Positions 1-5,288 of a stretch of DNA of 5,288 nucleotides are shown one piece after another. Each line of letters starts with the position of its first letter. Position 1 is the stretch's first letter. Origin of the DNA: Draconibacterium sp. (lineage in GTDB: Bacteria > Bacteroidota > Bacteroidia > Bacteroidales > Prolixibacteraceae); the NCBI GenBank assembly GCA_027011835.1, contig JALUZN010000499.1, forward strand, positions 1 through 5,288. Reading direction: 5' to 3'. Both the position numbers and the translations under genes were made by a program. The notes beneath the pieces were generated by a model. It did not search any database. It saw only the letters and a program-made list of their open reading frames with translations, and was not told the origin of the DNA.

Positions 1-61
1 TAAACTTAAGTTTGCAGCTTTCCTCATCGGGGAACTGTTCTATAAAGTTAATTAATGACAT
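1..61 (-). CDS. IS1595-family transposase, N-terminal fragment (runs off left edge)
   Basis: An ATG on the minus strand at 61 opens a frame that stays open to the window edge, giving 20 residues: MSLINFIEQFPDEESCKLKF. I recognise this as the typical opening of IS1595/ISXO2-like transposases. In that family the stretch FxxxFPxEESC precedes a zinc-ribbon DNA-binding domain and, further on, a DDE-type catalytic core. Only the start is visible, so the zinc ribbon, catalytic residues and intactness cannot be judged. The protein would cut and paste the insertion sequence that carries it. A good -7 promoter box lies 17 nt upstream, which suggests the frame is a genuine start and not a chance ORF. 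The gene lies downstream of sufD in the same orientation but is separated from it by a structured repeat. The family call rests on recalled similarity of a 20-residue stretch, so it is probable and not certain. Confidence 0.7.
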   Translation of the reverse strand, partial: MSLINFIEQFPDEESCKLKF

Positions 62-77
62 ACTTCTATTTTTATTT

Positions 78-85
78 CAAAGATA
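78..85 (-). promoter_or_regulatory. Bacteroidota -7 box for the transposase gene
   Basis: The minus strand reads TATCTTTG, a perfect match to the Bacteroidota TAnnTTTG -7 element, ending 17 nt before the transposase ATG. No clear TTG -33 element stands at the usual 19-21 nt upstream; that interval is AT-rich with only CGTATATTTA. The box therefore supports weak transcription, as is common for transposase genes. The assignment is inferred from motif and position only. Confidence 0.45.
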
Positions 86-130
86 ATAATAATTGGGTAA
101 ATATACGGGTATTCATATAAAAATATTATT

Positions 131-263
131 ATTTGCCGTTGGATTTATCCAACGGTAAAAAGCGAAGAAATAAAATGCGCTTTTAGCCCTGAAAAGAAGA
201 TAATGGGCTAAAGCCCGGCTATTTACTTTGTTCCAAATCCGTCCCATAAATAGGGCGGCAATT
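131..263. repeat. Composite palindromic repeat, REP/REPIN-like, with four or more consecutive hairpins
   Basis: This gene-free stretch between the IS fragment and the sufD stop is almost entirely self-complementary. Hairpin 1 pairs 132-144 with 147-159 (13 bp with one G-T pair; core CCGTTGGAT/ATCCAACGG, 2-nt loop). Hairpin 2 pairs AAAAGCG 158-164 with CGCTTTT 178-184. Hairpin 3 pairs TTTAGCCC 182-189 with GGGCTAAA 205-212, and the same GGGCT can instead fold with AGCCC 212-216. Hairpin 4 pairs CCGTCC 239-244 with GGGCGG 253-258 (one G-T pair). The outer ends are inverted relatives: ATTTGCCG at 131-138 and CGGCAATT at 256-263 match in 7 of 8 positions. Inverted doublets of GC-rich hairpins in spacers are the hallmark of REP/REPIN elements mobilised by RAYT transposases. 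Whether this unit recurs in the genome cannot be seen here. It could also protect or end the suf mRNA, although no hairpin has a proper U-tract in the suf direction. Confidence 0.6.
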
Positions 264-325
264 GACAAATTTGCTAACCAATAATTCCTTATTTGGGCTT
301 ACTGAATCAGATTGTAATGCGTATT

Positions 326-1693
326 TTACACTTCGCACTGGTAAGCGCACTCGTGGCATTTGGCAACTTCGCCATTCAGGCGGCGTTCAACCAGCTCGTC
401 GATGCGGTCGCGCAAGGCTTCAACCGAAATTTTGCGTACCACTTCGTGCATAAAAGCATTCATCATCATCAGCCGCGCTTTGTCTTCGTTAATCCCGCGG
501 GCCCGCAAATAGAACAGTGCTTCCTCATCGATTTGTCCTACCGTAGCACCGTGACTGCATTTTACGTCGTCGGCATCAATAATAAGTTGCGGTTTGGTTT
601 GCATGGTTGCTGTGTCGGACAAAAGCAGGTTGTTGTTTTGCTGAAAAGCGTTTGTATTTTGTGCGTCGCGAACCACATGAATTAGGCCCGAAAAAGCTCC
701 TGTCGCCTCGTCGTCGAGTACATTTTTATAAACCTGATTGCTTTGCCCGTTTGGCTTTTTATGAATGATTTGTGTAAAATTATCGACATGTTGTTTTTTG
801 TCGAGAAAGGCCATTCCAAATACATTTGCTTCGGCGTTTTCGCCGTTCAAAACAAATTCCATGTTGTTGCGTATTAACCCGCCATGAAAAGATGAAGTAT
901 GCGAAGTTACTACCGAATCTCTCTCCTGTTGAACAAAAACTGAGTTGATGTTTGTTGTGCGATTGTGTTGATTTTGAAGCGTATAATAGTCGAGATTTGC
1001 ATTCTCTCCCACAAAAATCTCAGTAACTGAGTTACACAAATAGCGATTCAAATTCAGGGTGTGGTCGCATAGAATTAGCTTTACATCGGCCCCCTGTTCC
1101 AGAATAACAAGATTGCGTTGTGTTACAAACGAATTTTCCGGAGCTTCTAAAAAGTTGATGAGTTGGATGGGTTGCTCGCAAACTACATTTTTAGGAACAT
1201 AAAGAAAATAGCCGTCTTTGGCAAATGCCGTATTTAATGCCACCATTGCATCGGTGTTGGATTTTGCAATTTTAGCATAATATTTTTCTACGAGTCCGGG
1301 CTGTTCTTTCATCATTTTCTCCAAGCTCTCCAAAATCACTCCTTCCGGCAAATCTCCCTCTGTTTTACTTTCGTTAAACCATCCGTTTGTTGTGGTTTTT
1401 ACATACGAATCGAGTTGTGGAACATCGCAATGAAAAATTGCATTCGGGTCGGTTTTTTGCGCCTCTCTTTGATGAATAAAACTAAAATCGGGCAAAAAAT
1501 AAGGATGCAGGTTCGTGTATTTGTATTTTTCGTTTTTGTTCGTAGGAATTCCCTGCATCACAAAATCTTGAAATGCTTTTTTCCGCTGCGCATTTAAAAT
1601 GTCGGGCGACCCTTTAACGAGGAGCTCTTTCACCTTGTTGTAATGGGCAATATATTTTAGCGACAAATCCGCTTTTTCGACTAAAACACTCAT
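326..1693 (-). CDS. sufD: SufD, Fe-S cluster assembly scaffold subunit
   Basis: SufD is a cytosolic partner of SufB in the SufBC2D scaffold that assembles Fe-S clusters. It binds SufC and is linked to iron entry. The 455-residue product has the usual layout: an alpha-helical N-terminal part (about 1-120, including the family-typical NEKYKYTNL near 53-61), a long beta-helix core (about 150-375), and a helical C-terminal SufC-binding region. The core ends in DDVKCSHGATVGQID, where H381 corresponds to the functionally important His360 of E. coli SufD. The tail ends in CHECAYQC (C446, C449, C453), a cysteine-rich extension absent from E. coli SufD. The ATG at 1693 directly follows the sufC stop (TAAATG), which implies translational coupling. 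GAAAAGGG seven nt upstream, inside sufC, may act as a weak ribosome site. sufD is the last suf gene visible; no sufS or sufE follows within the window. Confidence 0.95.
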   Translation of the reverse strand: MSVLVEKADLSLKYIAHYNKVKELLVKGSPDILNAQRKKAFQDFVMQGIPTNKNEKYKYTNLHPYFLPDFSFIHQREAQKTDPNAIFHCDVPQLDSYVKTTTNGWFNESKTEGDLPEGVILESLEKMMKEQPGLVEKYYAKIAKSNTDAMVALNTAFAKDGYFLYVPKNVVCEQPIQLINFLEAPENSFVTQRNLVILEQGADVKLILCDHTLNLNRYLCNSVTEIFVGENANLDYYTLQNQHNRTTNINSVFVQQERDSVVTSHTSSFHGGLIRNNMEFVLNGENAEANVFGMAFLDKKQHVDNFTQIIHKKPNGQSNQVYKNVLDDEATGAFSGLIHVVRDAQNTNAFQQNNNLLLSDTATMQTKPQLIIDADDVKCSHGATVGQIDEEALFYLRARGINEDKARLMMMNAFMHEVVRKISVEALRDRIDELVERRLNGEVAKCHECAYQCEV

Positions 1694-2446
1694 TTAATTT
1701 CCCTTTTCAGATTTTATCCAGTCGTATCCTTTCTCTTCCAACTCAAGAGCCAGCTCTTTCCCGGCTGTTTTTACAATTTTCCCGTGGTATAAAATATGCA
1801 CAAAGTCGGGCACAATATAATCTAACAACCGCTGGTAGTGAGTAATAACAATCGACGATGTTTCGGGCGACTTTAGCGCATTTACCCCGTTGGCAACAGT
1901 TCTCAATGCATCGATGTCTAACCCCGAATCGGTTTCGTCGAGGATGGCCAGTTTGGGCTCTAACATTGCCATCTGGAAAATTTCGTTTTTCTTTTTCTCT
2001 CCACCCGAGAAACCTTCGTTAACCGAGCGGTTGGTGAGTTTTGTTTTCATCTCCACCAACTCCATCTTTTCGCGCATCAGTTTTAAAAACTGGCCGGCAG
2101 TGAGCTCTTTTTCTCCACGGTGAACGCGGTGCTCGTTTACAGCCGTTTTTATAAAGTTTGCCATGGGTACACCCGGAATCTCAACCGGATATTGAAAGCT
2201 TAAAAATAGTCCGTCTTTTGCGCGTGTTTCGGGTGCTTTGTCGAGCAGGTTTTCTCCTAAAAAAGTAACTTCTCCTGCTGTTACTTCGTACTCTTGTTTT
2301 CCGGCCAAAACGTTTGCCAGTGTGCTTTTCCCCGAACCGTTGGGGCCCATAATTGCATGTACCTCGCCCGGTTTAATTTCAAGATTAATCCCTTTTAAAA
2401 TTTCCTGTCCATCAACCGATGCGTATAAATTTTTTATTTTTAGCAT
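1694..2446 (-). CDS. sufC: SufC, ABC-type ATPase of the SufBCD complex
   Basis: SufC is the soluble ABC ATPase of the SufBC2D complex. ATP binding dimerises it and reshapes SufB-SufD so that a cluster can form. Visible motifs are Walker A GPNGSGKST (34-42, Lys40), the Q-loop at Gln85, the SufC-type signature FSGGEKKKNE (146-155), Walker B LAILDET (166-172, Asp170 and Glu171), the D-loop SGLD (174-177) and the switch His203 in VITHYQR. All catalytic residues are present, and the numbering of Lys40 and His203 matches E. coli SufC. I chose the ATG at 2446 (MLKIKNLYASVDGQ, 250 aa) because it gives the standard family N-terminus. A longer frame from a TTG at 2506 adds 20 residues unlike SufC. GAAAAGGG lies 8 nt before this ATG. 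The gene sits 98 nt after sufB, abuts sufD, and is surely in the same operon. Confidence 0.97.
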   Translation of the reverse strand: MLKIKNLYASVDGQEILKGINLEIKPGEVHAIMGPNGSGKSTLANVLAGKQEYEVTAGEVTFLGENLLDKAPETRAKDGLFLSFQYPVEIPGVPMANFIKTAVNEHRVHRGEKELTAGQFLKLMREKMELVEMKTKLTNRSVNEGFSGGEKKKNEIFQMAMLEPKLAILDETDSGLDIDALRTVANGVNALKSPETSSIVITHYQRLLDYIVPDFVHILYHGKIVKTAGKELALELEEKGYDWIKSEKGN

Positions 2447-2468
2447 AATCGTTGCCCTTTTCAAAAAC

Positions 2469-2504
2469 GCTTCTCTTACCCTTTCAAAAGAAGAATAAAG
2501 AAGC
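2469..2504 (-). promoter_or_regulatory. Stem-loop in the sufB-sufC intercistronic spacer
   Basis: In the suf mRNA direction, GCTTCTTT at the start pairs with AAGAGAAGC at the end (8 bp, one G-U pair). A further CTT/AAG pairing sits inside after a small internal loop. The structure lies in the 98-nt gap after the sufB stop and ends 22 nt before the sufC start. It is not followed by a U-tract, so a simple terminator is unlikely. An mRNA processing or stabilising element that sets the ratio of sufB to sufCD expression is possible. This is inferred from complementarity alone, and the sequence is pyrimidine/purine-biased, which raises the chance of accidental pairing. Confidence 0.35.
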
Positions 2505-2544
2505 AATATTTATTATCTATTTTAAAAACAATTTTTTAATTCAA

Positions 2545-3990
2545 TTATCCTACACTTCCTTCTAAACTCAGTTGTAACAATTTTTGTGCTTCAACGGCAA
2601 ATTCCATGGGAAGTTTATTCAGTACCTCTTTTGCGTAACCGTTTACAATCATTCCAATTGCTGTTTCGGTGTCAATTCCTCGCTGGTTACAGTAAAAAAT
2701 CTGGTCTTCTCCAATTTTCGATGTTGTTGCTTCGTGTTCAACAATCGATGATTTATTTCTTACATCGATGTACGGAAATGTATGTGCTCCGCAAGTATCG
2801 TTTAACAACAACGAATCGCATTGCGAAAAGTTCCTCGAATTTTTTGCACCGGGCATTACTTTTACCAATCCACGGTACGAATTGTCGCTTCTCCCTGCCG
2901 AAATTCCTTTCGAAATAATTGTCGATTTTGTGTTTTTACCAATATGAATCATTTTCGAGCCGGTGTCGGCCTGCTGAAAATTATTGGTTAGTGCCACCGA
3001 GTTAAATTCGCCCACCGAATTGTCGCCAAGCAAAATGCAGCTCGGATATTTCCAGGTAATTGCCGAACCGGTTTCAACCTGTGTCCAGCTAATTTTCGAC
3101 GAAACCCCGCGACAAACTCCACGTTTTGTTACAAAGTTGTAAATTCCGCCAACTCCCTCTTTGTTTCCCGGATACCAGTTTTGAACGGTCGAGTATTTTA
3201 CCTCGGCACGGTCCATGGTAATAATTTCTACCACTGCCGCGTGCAGTTGATTTTCGTCGCGCATAGGCGCAGTACAACCTTCGAGGTAACTTACATAACT
3301 ATCGTCGTCGGCAACAATTAAGGTACGTTCGAATTGCCCGGTGTTGGCCGCATTTATTCTAAAATAGGTCGATAACTCCATAGGACAGCGGACTCCTTTT
3401 GGAATGTAGCAAAACGAGCCGTCGCTAAAAACGGCCGAGTTAAGTGCTGCAAAATAGTTGTCGGAAACAGGCACAGCCTTTCCTAAATACTTTTTTACCA
3501 GCTCGGGGTGCTCTTTTACCGCTTCGCTAAACGAGCAAAAAATAATTCCCTTTTCGGCCAGTGTTTCTTTAAAAGTTGTTTTAACCGAAACACTGTCCAT
3601 AACAACATCGACAGCAACTCCGGCCAGGTGTTTTTGCTCTTCAACCGGAATACCAAGTTTGTTGAATGTGTCTAACAATTCGGGGTCAACCTCGTCTAAA
3701 CTTTCGTATTTAGGTTGTTTTTTGGGAGCTGCATAGTAACTAATCGACTGTAAATCGATGGGCGGAATTTTCAGGTACGCCCAGTCGGGCATCTCCATCT
3801 TTTCCCATTTTTTAAAAGCTGCTAACCTGAAATTCAACATAAATTCAGGCTCTCCCTTTTTCTTCGAAATAAGCCGGATAATATCCTCGTTCAGCCCTTT
3901 CTCAATTATATCGGTTTCAATATCGGTAACAAAACCGTATTTATAATCGGCCTGCGTTACGTCGTTAAGTAACTTGTTTTGCTCTTCCAT
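2545..3990 (-). CDS. sufB: SufB, Fe-S cluster assembly scaffold subunit
   Basis: SufB is the main scaffold protein of the Suf system. It takes persulfide sulfur from SufS/SufE and builds the nascent cluster at the SufB-SufD interface in the cytosol. The 481-residue product shows the family blocks: GVRCPMELSTYFRIN mid-protein, SYLEGCTAP, the KYSTVQNWYPG segment, and the C-terminal core with SQCDSLL (Cys391), NDTCGAHTFPY (Cys400) and VEHEATTSKIGEDQ (His419, Glu420). Cys391, His419 and Glu420 align with E. coli Cys405, His433 and Glu434, which are essential for cluster assembly. The C-terminal spacing is identical (91 residues from the Cys to the end). I start at the ATG at 3990 (MEEQNKLLND). 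An in-frame TTG at 4008 would add six residues but has no ribosome site or family support. It is the first gene of sufBCD. The SufB-type N-terminus is complete and no frameshift is visible. Confidence 0.97.
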   Translation of the reverse strand: MEEQNKLLNDVTQADYKYGFVTDIETDIIEKGLNEDIIRLISKKKGEPEFMLNFRLAAFKKWEKMEMPDWAYLKIPPIDLQSISYYAAPKKQPKYESLDEVDPELLDTFNKLGIPVEEQKHLAGVAVDVVMDSVSVKTTFKETLAEKGIIFCSFSEAVKEHPELVKKYLGKAVPVSDNYFAALNSAVFSDGSFCYIPKGVRCPMELSTYFRINAANTGQFERTLIVADDDSYVSYLEGCTAPMRDENQLHAAVVEIITMDRAEVKYSTVQNWYPGNKEGVGGIYNFVTKRGVCRGVSSKISWTQVETGSAITWKYPSCILLGDNSVGEFNSVALTNNFQQADTGSKMIHIGKNTKSTIISKGISAGRSDNSYRGLVKVMPGAKNSRNFSQCDSLLLNDTCGAHTFPYIDVRNKSSIVEHEATTSKIGEDQIFYCNQRGIDTETAIGMIVNGYAKEVLNKLPMEFAVEAQKLLQLSLEGSVG

Positions 3991-4039
3991 CTCTACTTTT
4001 CTTTCCAAAAACTACCCGGTTACGAGTATAAAAATTAAA

Positions 4040-4070
4040 TTGCAAAGATATAAAAGTATAGGTATTTTTG
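4040..4070 (+). promoter_or_regulatory. thiL promoter, TTG-N20-TAnnTTTG
   Basis: TTG at 4040-4042 and TATTTTTG at 4063-4070 are separated by 20 nt, which fits the Bacteroidota housekeeping promoter layout (-33 TTG, 19-21 nt, -7 TAnnTTTG). Transcription would begin near 4075, giving a leader of about 40 nt before the thiL ATG at 4117. Its -33 element touches the suf -7 box on the other strand, so the two promoters overlap. The leader contains no TPP-riboswitch core, and no Shine-Dalgarno sequence precedes the start. Confidence 0.6.
4043..4050 (-). promoter_or_regulatory. -7 box of the suf operon promoter
   Basis: The minus strand carries TATCTTTG, a perfect TAnnTTTG element, which would start transcription near 4037 and give a leader of roughly 45-50 nt before the sufB ATG at 3990. 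The nearest TTG on this strand (4074-4076) is 23 nt upstream, somewhat longer than the usual 19-21, so the -33 element is uncertain. A non-optimal -33 could mean that an activator is needed, but no known regulator site such as an IscR or Fur box is recognisable. Confidence 0.5.
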
Positions 4071-4116
4071 TAGCAAGATTATAATAAATAAATACCTTTT
4101 TGTCTTAAATTAATAA

Positions 4117-5154
4117 ATGAGTAAAAAAACAGAGCAAACAAGCATATCGGAATTGGGTGAATTTGGCCTGATTGACCGTATTACAAAAGATATTAGAGTT
4201 AAAAATTCAAGTACCGTAAAAGGGGTTGGCGACGATGCTGCAATTCTCGATTTCAAAGAGAAGCAGGTGGTTGTTTCTTCCGATTTACTTACCGAAGGAG
4301 TTCACTTTAATTTAATGTACGCCCCGCTAAAGCATTTGGGCTACAAAGCGGTTATTGTAAATCTCTCGGATATTTATGCGATGAATGCCGAGCCGAAACA
4401 GATTACAGTAAGTATTGCTGTATCGAGTAAATTTTCAGTTGAAGCAATTGAAGAGTTGTATTCCGGAATTCATTTGGCGTGCGAAACTTACGGCGTTGAT
4501 TTGGTGGGTGGCGACACAACAAGTTCGTTAACCGGATTAACAATTAGCGTAACGGTTTTGGGCGAAGTGGAAAAAGAGAAAGCAATTTTGCGCAGTGGAG
4601 CAAAACCCAACGATTTGCTTTGTGTTACCGGCGATTTGGGTGGCGCATACATGGGGCTTCAACTGCTCGAGCGCGAGAACGAAGTGTATAAAGTAAACCC
4701 TGATTTGCAACCTCAACTTGCCGGCTACGATTACATATTAGAGCGGCAACTAAAACCCGAGGCGCGAAAAGATATTGTTGAAGCGTTCAGAAAAATGGAG
4801 ATAAAACCCACGTCGATGATTGACATTTCCGACGGGCTCTCTTCGGAAATAAAACACCTCTGTAAAAACTCGAATGTGGGTTGTAATTTATTCGAAGAGA
4901 AAATTCCGATGGACGAGCAGACAAAGGCGATGGCTGAGGAGTTGAATATTAATCCGTTGGTGGCGGCATTAAATGGTGGCGAAGATTATGAATTGCTTTT
5001 TACCATTTCGTTAGACGATTACGAAAAAATTAAAAACGACCCCGATTTTACAATTATCGGGCACATTACCGACGTTTCGGAGGGAGCCAATTTGGTTACT
5101 GCAGCGGGTTCTGCAATTCCGCTGGAGGCTCAAGGGTGGAATCATGGAAAATAA
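4117..5154 (+). CDS. thiL: ThiL, thiamine-monophosphate kinase
   Basis: ThiL performs the last step of thiamine diphosphate synthesis: it phosphorylates thiamine monophosphate with ATP in the cytosol. The 345-residue product belongs to the PurM/AIR-synthase-like fold, with an N-terminal ATP- and metal-binding domain and a C-terminal domain. Visible motifs are GVGDDAA (36-42), the acidic SSDLLTEGVHF (54-64, Asp56), NLSDIYAM (82-89), VGGDTT (130-135), the VTGDLGGAYMGLQLL segment, DISDGLSSE around Asp239, and NGGEDYEL (286-293). All Mg/ATP-binding aspartates expected for the family are present and the length is typical. The ATG at 4117 gives the usual short N-terminal extension before ELGEFGLID. 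Upstream is A/T-rich (TTAAATTAATAA) with no Shine-Dalgarno, as is normal for this phylum. It is divergent from sufB, and no other thi gene is in view. The next gene starts 21 nt after its stop. Confidence 0.97.
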   Translation: MSKKTEQTSISELGEFGLIDRITKDIRVKNSSTVKGVGDDAAILDFKEKQVVVSSDLLTEGVHFNLMYAPLKHLGYKAVIVNLSDIYAMNAEPKQITVSIAVSSKFSVEAIEELYSGIHLACETYGVDLVGGDTTSSLTGLTISVTVLGEVEKEKAILRSGAKPNDLLCVTGDLGGAYMGLQLLERENEVYKVNPDLQPQLAGYDYILERQLKPEARKDIVEAFRKMEIKPTSMIDISDGLSSEIKHLCKNSNVGCNLFEEKIPMDEQTKAMAEELNINPLVAALNGGEDYELLFTISLDDYEKIKNDPDFTIIGHITDVSEGANLVTAAGSAIPLEAQGWNHGK

Positions 5155-5175
5155 ACTTTTTTAAAATAATTAATA

Positions 5176-5288
5176 ATGAGAAAACTTTTAATAAGCACTG
5201 CTTTGGTTTTTGCTTTTGTTGCCTTAAAAGCGCAGCCCAACACCAGTAAGGCAAAGTTTATAACTTACGAAAAAGGGAAAGGTTACTA
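5176..5288 (+). CDS. Exported protein of unknown function, N-terminal fragment (runs off right edge)
   Basis: An ATG at 5176 opens a frame that stays open through 37 codons to the window edge. It begins MRKLLISTALVFAFVALKAQ, a textbook Sec signal peptide: Lys/Arg at the N-terminus, a hydrophobic stretch ISTALVFAFVAL, and an AxA-like KAQ cleavage site, with mature protein from about residue 21 (PNTSKAKF...). There is no lipobox cysteine near the cleavage site, so a soluble periplasmic or outer-surface protein is more likely than a lipoprotein. The mature part seen (KFITYEKGKGY) is too short to assign a family. It starts 21 nt after the thiL stop with an AT-rich TTAAAATAATTAATA spacer, no hairpin terminator and no clear promoter, so cotranscription with thiL is likely. 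A stop just beyond the edge cannot be excluded. Confidence 0.7.
   Translation, partial: MRKLLISTALVFAFVALKAQPNTSKAKFITYEKGKGY

Noticed and set aside
236..300. Rho-independent terminator for the suf operon
   Set aside because: The hairpin at 239-258 is not followed by a U-run on the minus strand, and the CCAATAA/TTATTTGG pairing near 278-296 is imperfect and AT-rich. A termination role is possible but not supported.
262..685. Overlapping plus-strand ORFs at 262-453 and 293-685
   Set aside because: They run antisense to the 3' end of sufD, have no family resemblance or ribosome site, and are explained as shadows of a strongly conserved gene. The same holds for the other antisense ORFs across sufB and sufC.
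2447..2506. Upstream TTG start for sufC adding 20 residues
   Set aside because: The added residues do not resemble SufC, while the ATG at 2446 gives the standard family N-terminus and places Lys40 and His203 at the expected positions.
2447..2544. Internal promoter before sufC
   Set aside because: The best -7 candidate (TAAATATT) misses the TTTG core and has no properly spaced TTG, so read-through from the sufB promoter is the simpler reading.
3991..4008. Upstream TTG start for sufB adding six residues
   Set aside because: An in-frame ATG at 3990 gives a family-typical SufB N-terminus, and TTG starts are rare and unsupported here.
4071..4116. TPP riboswitch in the thiL leader
   Set aside because: The leader is only about 40 nt, very AT-rich, and lacks the conserved CTGAGA and ACCTGAT-type core motifs. 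There is no room for the fold.
1..5288. tRNA, rRNA, CRISPR array, toxin-antitoxin or defence genes
   Set aside because: No cloverleaf, spaced direct repeats or characteristic small gene pairs were found. All long open frames are accounted for by suf, thiL, the transposase fragment and the exported protein.

Overview
The window looks like chromosomal DNA of a member of the Bacteroidota. Three things point there: AT-rich spacers with TAnnTTTG-type -7 promoter boxes, start codons with little or no Shine-Dalgarno sequence, and a SufB/SufC/SufD set and ThiL of the kind found in that phylum. An environmental Bacteroidales/Marinilabiliales-type organism is my best guess, but the rank below phylum is not established by the sequence.

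Layout from left to right. (1) Bases 1-61, minus strand: the first 20 codons of a transposase that I read as IS1595 family. The element continues off the left edge. (2) Bases 62-325: no gene. This stretch holds the presumed promoter and end of the insertion sequence, then a dense block of back-to-back hairpins at about 131-263 that resembles a REP/REPIN-type palindromic repeat. (3) Bases 326-3990, minus strand: a complete sufB-sufC-sufD cluster encoding the Fe-S cluster assembly scaffold SufBCD. sufC and sufD abut with no spacing. sufB and sufC are separated by 98 nt containing a stem-loop. (4) Bases 3991-4116: a short AT-rich divergent promoter region with overlapping promoter candidates for suf and thiL. 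(5) Bases 4117-5154, plus strand: thiL, thiamine-monophosphate kinase. (6) From 5176 to the right edge: the start of a secreted or lipid-free exported protein of unknown function, probably cotranscribed with thiL.

Functionally, SufC (ATPase) powers the SufB-SufD scaffold on which Fe-S clusters are built. The cysteine desulfurase SufS and its partner SufE, which supply sulfur, are not in the window. ThiL makes the cofactor thiamine diphosphate. The genes themselves are conserved housekeeping genes and I see no new multigene system. The least ordinary parts are the structured repeat block beside the insertion sequence, the hairpin between sufB and sufC, the cysteine-rich tail of SufD and the interlocked divergent promoters.
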